From Akebia trifoliata (lineage: Eukaryota; Streptophyta; Magnoliopsida; Ranunculales; Lardizabalaceae), in assembly GCA_017979445.1 (NCBI GenBank), contig CM030716.1:16263443-16327442 (forward strand): DNA of 64,000 bases, read 5' to 3'. The notes under the pieces are model-generated. The model did no database searches, was not told the DNA's origin, and was given only the letters and a program-made list of their open reading frames with translations. The position numbers were made by a program, and so were the translations under genes. Below, in pieces: positions 35,102-45,745 of this stretch (within the stretch, counting starts at the first letter, position 1; the number at the start of each line of letters is the position of its first letter).

Positions 35102-38002
35102 TAGGAATTGCGTGCAAAGAACTGGAAAGAATAGACTAAACCCCTATTTGCACGGGCAAGAGAACTTTGTAAAACACGACTTCGAATTTCGGATTAAATC
35201 GATGAATTTTGTGGACAATGGCGCCTCAAGCATGGGGTCTAACAGAGTTTTGCCTTATTAATTCCTTGATCTCGATGGCGCGGAGCTCGTGTGAGATCTT
35301 GGATTTGATGAAAATTTGATGAGTTTTGAAATCCGACTATTTCTTCGATCGTGTTTTGACAAATCAGAGTTGAGTGCAACTCGAAAAGGTTTTTGAATTT
35401 TTTTTTTCTTCATTGCCTTCTTTTGTTGATCTTGCTCTATTTCTATCATAAGCTAACCCTCTCAATTCATGCATTGTCCTTTGATACCTTTGGTCCTTTC
35501 AACGGTGCAAGCAGTGAGGTTGTTAGCAGTCGTCACAAATCCAAGAGAGAGTTTTGCAGTTGGAGTACAAGCAATATGGTTGTTAACAGCTGTCACTGAT
35601 CCAAGAGAGAGTTTTGCAGTTGGAGCACAAGCAATATGGTTGTTAACAGCTGTCACTGATCCAAGAGAGAGTTTTGCAGTTGGAACTGAATTGACCAAGA
35701 CATGTTGCATCGGTGCTACTCTCTTGCAGTATCAACATACTCTTTCGCACTTCTTGATTCATTATCACACTAATATCTCTAGCTGGCATGTTACTAGTCA
35801 TAACACTTGTCAGGCGTTCGCACTGTCAATCTAAGGTAGCAACCCATCACTTTGTTCCCAATCCAAGGTCAGAGTTAATCAGTATTCCATATGTACTATG
35901 AACTGCTTTGTCATCCACTTCTATATGTTCGACCCATATGACCTCGGAGTGACCATTTGGCATTTCTTGGATTAACCACCCTGATGGCCTTCTTCGACAC
36001 CTTAATATCGGGCTAGGACACAAATGATCCAAGGAAACATCGACCACCATTCAAATCCCCTCGGCATGTTGTTTACAATACCTTACATAGAAATTTTCTC
36101 AAATCAGGACCAGAGGTGAAGGGACTTGAAATTCTGCTGTCATCACTTGAAGGGCTCCATTGTAGTTTTCTACTACGCTTGTTGATACGACCTCAAGAGT
36201 CATCGCTCTTGAAACAATGCTAAAAAGTACGGTGGACTACTGATTCACATCCATAAGGATCTCAACAAGGTTAATGTGATTCATGATAACAACGGCCGTT
36301 TCTCGAGAAGCTTCTGACTTCAATCCAAATGGTTTTAGTCCAATTCCCCTCGGGAATGTTTGCATGTACTCATTTTCACTTAGAATCTCATAAGCATGAT
36401 CAAGACTATGCACTCACAATGGTTTCTTTAGTTGGACCATTCTTATAAACTCTTTCATTGCTGCAACTACGAGTTCGATGATCAATGGTTTATCTACCTC
36501 AGTCAGCCCGGAGAGTAATCTTAGAAGGGGCTCGCTCGGGGTCCCTGCTTCGATGCCCTTTGTGTCTTGTCTAGTGAGTCATGATGCTTCGGACGGTGAA
36601 AAATTGATGATGAGTCGGGCTGCCTGGATCCGTGCTTTGTAGGAACGCTTTGACTCTTTTTTCATGATGTTTGATTGATTTTTTTTCATTACAAAATGTT
36701 GAAAGATTAATGCAAAGAAAATAGGTTTTGTACTTACTTGGCCTCAGGTGTATCTAATGCTTTGAAAACTTGAAGTTTGAATAAGTCCTAGAATCTTCAT
36801 CATCGGCCAAAATAGTAGTTTTTCTTTTTTTTTTAAAAATTTTATGAAATATCTTTATCAAATGAGTACGATAAATTCAAAGTTTGTAAAACCTTTGGTT
36901 GCGACGATCTTGGTGTTTTTGCCAATCACAGAGGATATAAACGTCAATTACTCTTTTGATTCCTTTAGAGTCATTCCCAGTGCCATGGTATTGGAAGACT
37001 ATTTTGGGTCTCGAGATTTTGGAAAGATTTTGCCGTTCACAGTTTATACTCTTGCGGGCCAGGAGTTGTTTTTTTTTTTGTTAACCTTTATTGCCTCTGA
37101 TGCCAATTACGATTTTCATCAGACCCGGTTTCAACATTTTTACGCATCGACGTCCTTTTTGGGATTTTCATCGTGCTGGTGGCTTTGATCTTGCCATAGT
37201 CTGATTCTTTTACTCATAGCGCCCTTTCAGGTTTTCACTATGACCTTTCAGACCATGCTTGTATTTTTCTAGATTTTTCATTACAATTCTGCTCGGAGTC
37301 TCTGTGTCTTTGTGGCTTGGTGACTTAAGTTGAGCTGCAAGATCGACGACTCTACTCTTGTAGTGGCACTTTTTCTTGAGTAATAGATCTAGATTCCCCT
37401 CTCGAGCTTGCTGACGACTATTCGTGGTTCGACAACTCAAGTTGAGCCGCGAGATCGACTACTCTATACTCCGAGTACTTTTTTTTTTTTTCGAATATCC
37501 GATCTGGATTCCCCTCTCAAGTCTTCCAACGACTAACAAGACTTTGAGGTCCGGACCAAGTTGCAAGATCATTGGTGCTGCCACTGTCATTATGTTGCCT
37601 TAGAACATTTTTTGATCAAAAAAGACTTTAAGTAGGACGAAACGTTGGCTTAGGCTTATGGTAGTGGAAGGTTACAAAAAGGTTAAGGTCTGGGTCTTAG
37701 TTTATCTAAAGTGGAATAAACATGGGGTTCGTCTATTTTTGTTTCGAAAAAGTGATCTATGTCTCCTTCCAGCGTCTTTCGAACTTGTTTAGGCTGGAGA
37801 TTTGGGTCGAGCCAAGATTAAGTGTTCGAGTTTTTGACTTTCTTGATTTTTCTATTTCTTTCTGATCTTTTTTTTTGTGTAGTTGTTGACTTACCCCAGT
37901 CTTAGGTTAAGAAATGAACGTGATGGCTCAAAAGGGTAGACTAGGGTGTGATAGTTTGTTTCGGATAGCAAAGATGGCCTTTCGTCATCTCAGGGTCAGA
38001 TC
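35102..38002 (-). other. B2 3' noncoding region
   Basis: About 2.9 kb between integrase and LTR with no conserved coding frame. It includes the 60-bp triplication (35511-35690). At 37214-37243 a hairpin TCATAG/CTATGA surrounds a loop with TTTCAGGTTTT like those in A1 and A2. The pieces 37310-37350 and 37430-37470 repeat a segment with CAAGTTGAGC and AGATCGAC. Confidence 0.55.
35511..35690 (-). repeat. 60-bp tandem repeat, three units
   Basis: Three units of exactly 60 bp (35511, 35571, 35631) contain ATCCAAGAGAGAGTTTTGCA. Units 2 and 3 are almost identical, unit 1 is diverged. Open frames across it on both strands result from a unit length divisible by three. Confidence 0.92.
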
Positions 38003-39592
38003 TTAAGCGTAATATTTCTTAACAGTGTCAGCATTGATCGGTTGCGGGAAGACTTGTCCGTCCATTTTTGTGAGAATCAGAGCTCCTCCCGTCATTACCT
38101 TCTGTACGATGAATGGTCCCTCATAGTTCGGTCTGAACTTTCCTCTGACGTCTTCTTGGATTGGCAGAATCTTCTTTAAGACCAGGTCTCCTGGCGAGAA
38201 ATCCCTAGGCTTAACTTTCTTGTTATAGGCGCGAGCTATTCGTCGTTGATAGATCTGTCCATGGTAAATGGCTGCAAGGCATTTCTCTTCAATTAGATTC
38301 AACTGATCGAACCGAGCTTGAATCCATTCAGTTTTATCTAACTCTGCTTCTTTTAAGATTCGGAGGAAGGGAATCTCAACCTCTACGGGCAAGACTGCTT
38401 CCATTCCGTAGACTAATGAATACGGAGTTGCCCCCGTCGAAGTTCTGAATGAAGTTCGGTAGGCGTATAGTGCAAAGGGCAACATGTCGTGCCAATCTTT
38501 GTATGTAACCGCCATCTTCTCGATTATTTTCTTGATGTTCTTGTTGGCTGCCTCGACTGCTCCATTCATCTTAGGTCTGTAGGGTACAGAGTTGTGATGA
38601 GTGATCTGGAAGTCTTCGCACATTTTGATCATATCTTTGTTCTTGAAGTTCTTGGCATTGTCAGTTACCAATCCACTTGGAAGTCTATACCAGCAAATGA
38701 TGTTGTTCTTGACAAACTTCATGACATTCCTCTTAGTAACATTGGCGTATGATGCAGCTTCTACCCATTTTGTGAAGTAATCGATAGCAACAAGGATGAA
38801 ACGATGCCCATTTGCAGCTTTTGGCGAGATCTGCCCAATGACGTCCATGCCCCAGAGTGAGAAGGGCCAAGGAGTAGTCATATTATGTAGTTCTGAAGGT
38901 GGGGCATTAATCTTGTTGGCGTAGATCTGACATAGATGACATTTGCGGACATGTTGATAGCAGTTACTCTCCATTGTGGACCAATAGTATCCCATCCTCA
39001 TGATCTTCTTAGCAAGCATATGACCATTCATGTGAGGTCCGCAGACTCCTCCATGTACAGTCTCAATTAGTCGTTTCGCTTCTGTTTCTGCCACACACCT
39101 AAGTAAGATTTCATGGTGCGACTTTTTGTACAGAATACCGTTGCTCAAGAAAAATTGTCCTGCTAACTTCTGAATGGTCCTTCTATCATTTGGCGTTGCG
39201 TCTGAGGGGAGCGTTCGATCTTCAAGATATGCCTTGATATCAGAATACCATGGCTTTTCTTCAGCTTCTTCTACTTCGACGGGTAAGAAATAGGCTGGCT
39301 CATCTTGAATTCCAATCTCAATAGGGTCGATGATTAAGTCTTTCGAGATACTGATCATAGAGGCAAGTGTAGCTAGCGCATCTGCAAACTGATTCTTAGC
39401 TCTCGGCATGTACGTGAATGAAAACCTATCAAAGCGCGAGCTTAGTTCTTCTAGATAATCGTGGTAAGGAACCAATCTCTGTTCTCGGGTCTTCCATTCT
39501 CCAGTTGTCTGATAGACTACTAAGCTTGAATCTCCGAAAACATCGATCTCATCTACTTCGAGATCCAGTGCTGCCTTCAACCCTGCTTGCAT
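38003..39592 (-). CDS. pol: RNase H C-terminal part and integrase of B2
   Basis: A long intact frame, 529 residues from the first Met. In order: the end of the added RNase H (VFGDSSLVVYQ about residues 18-28; AKNQFADALATLAS about 65-78), an HHCC zinc finger (HGGVCGPHMNGHML...CHLCQ about 175-220), and the integrase core with WGMDVIG, TDNAKNFKN and NGAVEAANKN, giving all three D,D,E residues. The GPF motif NYEGPFIV and terminal KKYYA follow. This is the one integrase in the window without a visible active-site defect. It is cut from the upstream polyprotein by a frameshift at about 39595, so it would not be made as a normal fusion. Confidence 0.9.
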   Translation of the reverse strand: MQAGLKAALDLEVDEIDVFGDSSLVVYQTTGEWKTREQRLVPYHDYLEELSSRFDRFSFTYMPRAKNQFADALATLASMISISKDLIIDPIEIGIQDEPAYFLPVEVEEAEEKPWYSDIKAYLEDRTLPSDATPNDRRTIQKLAGQFFLSNGILYKKSHHEILLRCVAETEAKRLIETVHGGVCGPHMNGHMLAKKIMRMGYYWSTMESNCYQHVRKCHLCQIYANKINAPPSELHNMTTPWPFSLWGMDVIGQISPKAANGHRFILVAIDYFTKWVEAASYANVTKRNVMKFVKNNIICWYRLPSGLVTDNAKNFKNKDMIKMCEDFQITHHNSVPYRPKMNGAVEAANKNIKKIIEKMAVTYKDWHDMLPFALYAYRTSFRTSTGATPYSLVYGMEAVLPVEVEIPFLRILKEAELDKTEWIQARFDQLNLIEEKCLAAIYHGQIYQRRIARAYNKKVKPRDFSPGDLVLKKILPIQEDVRGKFRPNYEGPFIVQKVMTGGALILTKMDGQVFPQPINADTVKKYYA

Positions 39593-39836
39593 GCTTCGTA
39601 TTCAGCCTCATTGTTGAAACATTGAAATTTTAGTCTGATTGCGATTGGCACGTGGGATCCATCTGGCTTGATCAGAACTGCCCCTATTCCGTTTCCTTTC
39701 TGATTGGCTGCTCCGTCGAAGTACATTTTCCAGCCTGGTTCCTCATTATCGTCTTCAACCTCAGTGATCAGTATGGCTTCATCAGGAAGTTTGTCTTTAA
39801 TGGCTCGTATCAGGCAATGGGTGCTCGGCTAGGTGG
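39593..39836 (-). pseudogene. pol: Start of the second RNase H of B2, broken
   Basis: Reading on, this stretch encodes the MYFDGAANQKGNGIGA start of the added RNase H and the EAEYEAC motif. Stops and frame changes lie at about 39830 and 39595. In family Tat this domain replaced the decayed original RNase H. Confidence 0.8.
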
Positions 39837-40727
39837 TCAGTGATGCTTGCCCTTTGATGGCCTTTTGAGTGACATAGGTGATGTCAAACTCAGATAATAA
39901 TATTGCCACTTTGCTGTACGACCTGTTAATGCCGGTTTCTCGAATAGGTATTTCAGGGGGTCCATCCTTGCTATTAGCATAGTCGAGTAACTCAACAAAT
40001 AGTGACGTAGTCGTTGAGATGCCAAGACTAATGCGCAGCAAGTCTTTTCAAGCGTTGAATATTTTGCTTCGTACTCGGTAAATTTCTTACTGAGATAGTA
40101 GATGGCCTGTTCTTTCCGTCCCGATTCATCGTGTTGCCCTAGCACACACCCCATTGACGTTTCTTGCACCGAGATGTACATCAGCAAAGGTCGCCCTAGA
40201 GTAGGAGGGACGAGGACTGGTAGATTGAGCAGATATTGCTTAATCTTGTCGAACGCTTCCTGACAGTCCTTGTTACACTTCTTTGGCGTGTCTTTCCTTA
40301 GTAGCTTGAAGACTGGCTCACAGATAGGCGTAAGCTGAGCAATGAAACGGCTAATATACTGTATCCTCTCCAAGAATGCCCGAACATCTCTCTCTGAAAT
40401 GGGTGCTTTCATCTCAAGGATATACTTGGTTTTTGCCGGATCTATCTCGATGCCTCTTCTGCTGACGATGAAACCCAGTAGTTTGCCCGATGTTGCCCCG
40501 AATACACATTTTGCAGGATTTAGCCTTAAACTGTATTTCCTCAGCCTGTCGAACAACTTTTTAAATTTACCAGATGATCTTCTTCAATGCCGGATTTAGC
40601 AATCATGTCATCTACGTAGACCTCCATTTCCTTGTGGATCATATCGTGGAATAGTGCGGTCATTGCCCGTTGGTAAGTCGTCCCTGCGTTCTTCAGCCCG
40701 AATGACATGACTTTATAGTGGAAAGTA
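39837..40727 (-). pseudogene. pol: RT second half and degenerate RNase H of B2
   Basis: After the TAG at the end of the upstream frame the RT continues in the same frame with FGLKNAGTTYQRA and the catalytic YVDDMIAKS. A one-base change in an A run near 40558-40562 then moves it to the next frame, which holds LLGFIVSRRGIEIDP, AFLERIQYISRFIAQL and the RNase-H-like YYLSKKFTEYEAKYSTLEK. A further shift near 39910 ends the frame at 39837. Confidence 0.87.
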
Positions 40728-40729
40728 CC

Positions 40730-41758
40730 CTATGGCGTGATAAATGCAGTCTTTTCCTGGTCTTCTTCCGCCATTTTTATCTGGTTATAGCCTGAAAAGT
40801 CGTCCATGAACGAGAACATGCCATGCCCTGCTGTACTATCGACTAGAGTGTCGATGTGTAGAAGTGGGAAATCATCCTTAGGGCTGGTTTTGTTTAGGTC
40901 CCGATAATCAACACACATGCGTACCTTCCCATCTTTCTTGGGTACTGGGACGACATTAGCCAACCACTCATGGTACGTAGAAACTGCAAGAAATCTGGCT
41001 TCGAACTGTTTCATGATCTCGTCCTTGACCTTCAAGGTCCATTCTGGCTTTAATCTTCTCAATTTCTGCTTGATCGGCTTGCTTCCGGAGGTAATTTGTA
41101 GCTTGTGCACTACAAGATCTATGTCTAATCCCGGCATATCCCTGTACGACCATGCAAAGACATCTTGATAATCTTGTAAGAGTTTGATCATTTCTTCTTT
41201 TTGTTGTGACGTTAATAAGGCTCTGATCTTGACAATTCGTGGGTCCTCTTCGATACCAAGATTGATTGAATCTGTATCCTCAATGTTTGGCTGAACACCT
41301 TTCTCGTGACGTTCTACCAAGTCTTTGATTTCTTTAGGCGGGTACTCCATTTCGTCCTCAGACTCTTCTTCGATCCCCATGAGGTCAAAGTCGAGTTCAA
41401 GATCGAAATCATACTCGTCCCTTTCAAATTCTGTTTTATTTGGGTACTCATTTGATTGAGACATATCCCTTGAAAACTCTTTTTTTGACTTTTGAAAAAT
41501 ATCTATTTTTTTGTAATTTTGAAAGCTTTTTGATTTTTTTGACTTTTGAGAAATTTTTGATTTTTTTGTTTTTTGAGGAATATTTATTTTTTTGTTGCTT
41601 TTCGAATACCTGAAATAAGAAGAACAATCATGCGAATTCATTAATAAAGATAGGGAGCCCTCAAAACAGTCTTTACCCGAGGACGAGGGCTCGTTATGAT
41701 CCTCGGGCAAACTAGATTCGTTTAACGGCGTTTTTTTTGGAGGCCTCAACAGCCTCAA
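40730..41758 (-). pseudogene. pol: Pro-RT linker and RT first half of B2
   Basis: A Lys/Ser-rich linker (about residues 50-100, a direct repeat of KKSKISQKS type) is followed by LLQDYQDVFAWSYRDMPGLD, KQKLRRLKPEW, NVVPVPKKDGKVRMCVDYRD and FSFMDDFSGYNQIK. The frame ends at TAG after ITP, where A1 has Trp, so this is a nonsense change. Its start overlaps the end of the protease frame by 47 bases, in another frame, at a run of eight A. Confidence 0.88.
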
Positions 41759-43241
41759 GGGTCAATGGGAATTCCTCCCAATTGTTCAAAACTTCCCCTT
41801 CTCTGAGGGGGCGGATGAGATGTGAAAGTGATGTGTTGGGTGATTTGGTCGGTGGTTCGGAGATAACCATGATCTCCGATTGATTTTTGTCAGATGGGGG
41901 CATAGTCCCTCCCAAACTCGGTGGGATGACGACTGATGCCCAGTCAATGCCCGTTGAAAAGGGTGATTTGTTCCCTTGGCTAGTAGTGATTTCCACTTTG
42001 GTTGATTCTAAGGAGGTTTCTGATAGACTTTCATTGGAATCCCCATTGAATAAAACATCAATGCCTTCTTTAAAGGATGATTGGGACTCCACGATTGGGT
42101 GCACTGGTTTAGGATTTACCATTTTTGGCTTATTTGCTGATGGTAGTTCTGATAGGTCGTCAGGTCTGATATGGGATTTTGGGAAGCTAACATTGATGTG
42201 AGGGACTCGGCCCAGATTCCAGATGTTCGGATAACGATTTTGCTTTCTTGCTAGCCGGAGCTCCTTTTTCTTGTCATTCATTTCTGCAATATCCCTCTTT
42301 GTGGGCCTAAACCCCAGACCAAAATAAGGAGTATGCTTTTTGACTTCGATCGGCTTAGTTCTCCCTCTTCCTCCTGGTCCCAACCCTTGCTTGGGTCGAT
42401 AACCTGCCCTTTTCATAACCCGACCAACCATCAGATTTGGTCTAGATAGTTTTGCTTTTACCTTCTCCTGTCCCTTTTCAATATGATTGACAGCGGCGAA
42501 TTGATAAGAGTGATATAGTGCTTTGTCCTTCGTCATCTCAATGTCGATAAATGGCACATCCGGAGCTCTTCCAGCCGGGATAAGATTTTCTGCCAACACT
42601 GATATCATTCTCTGCCCCATGATGAACTTGACTCTTTGGTGTAGAGAGGACGGTACTGCCCCGGCAATATGGATCCATGGCCTGCCCAGCAGTAAGTTGA
42701 AGGTTGTTGGTATTTCCATGACTTCAAACGTTACTTCGAATGTACATGGGCCTATTGTGACAGGTAGATCCACTTCTCCTAGAGAATCCCTTCTCGAACT
42801 GTCAAAGCCTCGGACAACTTTGTTGTTTGGCTTGACATGTGACCAATCAGCGTTGAGTTTCCGGAAGGTCTCAAGCGGACAAACATTAAGCGCTGAGCCG
42901 TTATCAATTAGCACCCTAGCAACCATCATGCCCTTGCATATGACCATGATGTTTAGTGGCTCGACGTGCCCCGTTCCTCCAGGCATAAATTCATCTTCAG
43001 TGAAGATAATGGGATTGGGGGCCATTATCTGGCTAATCGTTTGTTCTAGTTCCGCGGGTGAGGTAGTTGCAGGTACATGCGATTTTCCCAAAACTCTCAG
43101 TAATGCCTCTTGGTATTCTTCTGACTTTTGCATCAGACCCAGGATACTGATTTGAGCCGGTTGTTTGTTCAATCTGTTCACTATATTTTGCTCACTCTTG
43201 AGAATGAGTTTAATAAAGTCTGCAGCTTCCTTATTCGTCAT
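41712..43241 (-). CDS. pro: Aspartic protease with G-patch-like segment (B2)
   Basis: The frame of 509 residues contains the retropepsin-like domain (VLIDNGSALNVCPLE about 111-125, then FNLLLGRPWIH), which would cleave the polyprotein. A G-patch-like segment follows (MKRAGYRPKQGLGPGGRG about 277-294), typical of Tat/Ogre, then a Ser/Pro-rich linker. It is in the same frame as gag, separated only by one TAA and four codons, so readthrough is possible. Its 3' end overlaps the RT frame at an A8 run. The active-site triad is intact, unlike in A1. Confidence 0.88.
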   Translation of the reverse strand: MTNKEAADFIKLILKSEQNIVNRLNKQPAQISILGLMQKSEEYQEALLRVLGKSHVPATTSPAELEQTISQIMAPNPIIFTEDEFMPGGTGHVEPLNIMVICKGMMVARVLIDNGSALNVCPLETFRKLNADWSHVKPNNKVVRGFDSSRRDSLGEVDLPVTIGPCTFEVTFEVMEIPTTFNLLLGRPWIHIAGAVPSSLHQRVKFIMGQRMISVLAENLIPAGRAPDVPFIDIEMTKDKALYHSYQFAAVNHIEKGQEKVKAKLSRPNLMVGRVMKRAGYRPKQGLGPGGRGRTKPIEVKKHTPYFGLGFRPTKRDIAEMNDKKKELRLARKQNRYPNIWNLGRVPHINVSFPKSHIRPDDLSELPSANKPKMVNPKPVHPIVESQSSFKEGIDVLFNGDSNESLSETSLESTKVEITTSQGNKSPFSTGIDWASVVIPPSLGGTMPPSDKNQSEIMVISEPPTKSPNTSLSHLIRPLREGEVLNNWEEFPLTLEAVEASKKNAVKRI

Positions 43242-43253
43242 TTTCGCCTTCTC

Positions 43254-45503
43254 TTATTTCTGTTCACTCTCGCTCATTTTGTCTCTTCCTTTTACTTTTC
43301 TTTTCTCTTCATCCGTCATGCCTTTTATTGTTTCTTCAGCCTCTTCCCTGATGCTTACCCCCTTTTTTGATATTTTTTTGTATCGCCTTGCCCTTGTCAT
43401 ATGCCCAATGTCGGCCACTATTGCTTTCTTCATGGTTTCAACCCCGGAGGTCGTGGTGATGGTTGTCTCGTAACTCCAAGGAACTGCCTGGATAGAGTTA
43501 TAGGGGAATGGTTTGGGTGAGTGTATGGTCATGGGAGGCGGCTCAGGTTTTACATTGAGAATGAGGGGTGGTGGCGATGATTTGGATGAAATGGTAGCAG
43601 GAGTAGTTGATGGAGTGTATGGGAGGATGAGTGGTGGACGTGAAGATGCGGTGTATGGTATGTGAAGGGGTGGTCGAGTCATATATTGAGAACCTTGCGA
43701 TGCATATGGTATAATAAGAGGGGGTCGAGTAGCAGTATTGGGAGTTTGATGAGTGGGATGGATGGTGAGGTCAGACAATCTGAGAGGTGGTAGTGAATTT
43801 TGGGGTGAGCTTGTTGTATGACGATTGATTGTGCTGATTGTTGGTGCTTCTGATCCCTGAGTTAGGTAGACCCTGATTTTGGACCCGATAGGCGCTATTA
43901 AATCTGAGGGATTGAAGTCGAGTTCTCCACAGACAACATTTACCCTGTGCCCACTCCCCTCTCCATTGTGAGTAGGTAGGGGGTTTTGGTTGATGTTCTG
44001 TTGTTGGGGTGGGTTGGCAGGCCCATCTAGGATGAGAGCCTTTTTATCGATCAGGTTCTGTACTTGATGCTTGAGCTGCCAGCATTGATCTGTGGAGTGC
44101 CCTGGTGTACCCATGTGGAATTCACAAAATAGGTTAGGGTTGTACCCTGGCCCTTTCACAGCCTCAGGATTTGGTGGACGCTTTACCAGATATTCGCCTC
44201 TGAGTAAGAGTGGCAGTAGTTCTGATAGTGTCATGGGCAATCTGGTAAATACTCTGTTTACCCTGTTAGGTCGTGCCTGCTGGTTTTGCCCATACTGTGG
44301 TGCTGGTTGTGCTTGCAGAGGAACTGTCTGAAAGGGATTCTGCGGTGCTGGAGCCCAAGCAGCTCGAGGTACTGGCGCCCAAGGGGCTTGTGGTGCCTGC
44401 GGCCTCTGAACTGGTGCTTGAATGAAAAGAGGTTGGCTGGGTTGTACATTGTTGACTTGAGTTTCCTCTTTCTTTTTGACAAAAGGCACGAACTTTTTCT
44501 GTGCCGATGTCCCTGCCGCTGCACTTAGGGCTGTGAAATCAAATATTAAACCAGTCCGGATCCCGTCCTCGACCCGGTCTGCCACTTGAACTAAATTTGA
44601 GAAGGTGCCTGTGGTGTGTCCAACCAGATGAGTATAAAAGGCATGCCCTAGTGTTGAGATGAACGTGGTGTTCATCTCTTGTTCAGTCATTGCAGGCCTC
44701 ACTTGTGAAGCAGACTCCCGCCATCTTTGGGCGTACTCTTTTACTGTTTCCCTTTGCTTTCTAGTCATCTTGGCCATATCATTTCGATCCAAACCTACAT
44801 CTGTGTTGAACCGATAATTATGCCAGAACATTTCAGCCAAGTCTTGCCAACTTTTGATAAGCGTATGGTCCAATCCGGAAAACCATTTAAGTGCTGGCCC
44901 TGTCAAGCTTCTTTGAAACAACTGCACCAGTAGCCTGTCATCTTCGCCGTATTGGCACATGGATCCGCAGTATAGTTTTAGATGTGACAGAGGACACCCC
45001 ACCCCACTGTACTTCTCAAACTCCGGACATTTGAACTTGGCCGGCAACTGTGCATTAGGATAAAAGCAAAGGTCCCTGAATCTTGTCCCTCCTAAAGTAT
45101 TTGTACCCTTCATTCGTCTCATTTCTTCTTGGAGAGACTCTATCTGCTGGGCCATTTTGTTATCAGTGGCATTTTTGGCCTCAGGCACCCTGAAGTCACA
45201 CTCATCATCTGGGATTACCACCGGGGGTGGTTGATTCTGTGGGATGTAAAGTGGAGGGCCCTGATACATTGGCACCGTAGGAGGTGGGGTGGTCTGTTGA
45301 TCTGGTCGTGTCTGTTCAAGGGGTTCCGGATTTGATCCAGATGCTTGGTGCTGAGCGGCTTGCGCTTGTAGGAAGTTAGTATTACTAAAAACAGCCATCA
45401 ACATTTGTTCTTGTCTTTTCGTTGTTTCTATTAGCTTCGCTATCATTGCATTAGCTTCGGCAAGTTCACTTGTCGCAGGTTGTGGGTCCTCTGAGTTGCT
45501 CAT
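43254..45503 (-). CDS. gag: gag of B2
   Basis: Structural polyprotein of about 749 residues from ATG 45503; the frame is open to 45629, but this Met matches the B1 gag start. In order: an N-terminal coiled-coil-like stretch (ELAEANAMIAKLIETTKRQE), the gag core (LPAKFKCPEFEKYSGVGCPL, WFSGLDHTLIKSWQDLAEMF, YAQRWRESASQVRP), a Pro/Ala/Gln-rich linker, a zinc-knuckle-like CEFH...GHSTDQC, a Pro-rich tail, and a Lys/Glu-rich end. It ends with TAA at 43254-43256 in frame with the protease. It is uninterrupted and the best preserved gag in the window. Confidence 0.92.
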   Translation of the reverse strand: MSNSEDPQPATSELAEANAMIAKLIETTKRQEQMLMAVFSNTNFLQAQAAQHQASGSNPEPLEQTRPDQQTTPPPTVPMYQGPPLYIPQNQPPPVVIPDDECDFRVPEAKNATDNKMAQQIESLQEEMRRMKGTNTLGGTRFRDLCFYPNAQLPAKFKCPEFEKYSGVGCPLSHLKLYCGSMCQYGEDDRLLVQLFQRSLTGPALKWFSGLDHTLIKSWQDLAEMFWHNYRFNTDVGLDRNDMAKMTRKQRETVKEYAQRWRESASQVRPAMTEQEMNTTFISTLGHAFYTHLVGHTTGTFSNLVQVADRVEDGIRTGLIFDFTALSAAAGTSAQKKFVPFVKKKEETQVNNVQPSQPLFIQAPVQRPQAPQAPWAPVPRAAWAPAPQNPFQTVPLQAQPAPQYGQNQQARPNRVNRVFTRLPMTLSELLPLLLRGEYLVKRPPNPEAVKGPGYNPNLFCEFHMGTPGHSTDQCWQLKHQVQNLIDKKALILDGPANPPQQQNINQNPLPTHNGEGSGHRVNVVCGELDFNPSDLIAPIGSKIRVYLTQGSEAPTISTINRHTTSSPQNSLPPLRLSDLTIHPTHQTPNTATRPPLIIPYASQGSQYMTRPPLHIPYTASSRPPLILPYTPSTTPATISSKSSPPPLILNVKPEPPPMTIHSPKPFPYNSIQAVPWSYETTITTTSGVETMKKAIVADIGHMTRARRYKKISKKGVSIREEAEETIKGMTDEEKRKVKGRDKMSESEQK

Positions 45504-45745
45504 AGTTGATGTAGATCGAAGGAAATACGGAGGCTTCTCAGGGTGTTTGTACTTCTTTCGTTTGGCCACCTTTGGGTACAGAAGACCAAGCATTACTATC
45601 TTGTTTACAAAAAGAAAAATGCCTGACATTTTATTAGGTCGGGTAAAAGTTATTTATTTTAAAGCGAACGAGTTTTAAAGAAAGAGTTCTTTGGTTTGGA
45701 GCCGACATCAATATGGGACTGGCAAAATATTTTGAAAAAGAATTA
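45504..45745 (-). other. B2 leader just upstream of gag
   Basis: Short AT-rich stretch between the minisatellite and gag. A first, odd minisatellite-like half unit occurs near 45700. No other feature is seen. Confidence 0.4.

Noticed and set aside
35847..37188. Small ORFs in the B2 3' region (for example 36844-37188, 35847-36050)
   Set aside because: No homologue in A1 or A2 3' regions and no recognisable domain; taken as noncoding.
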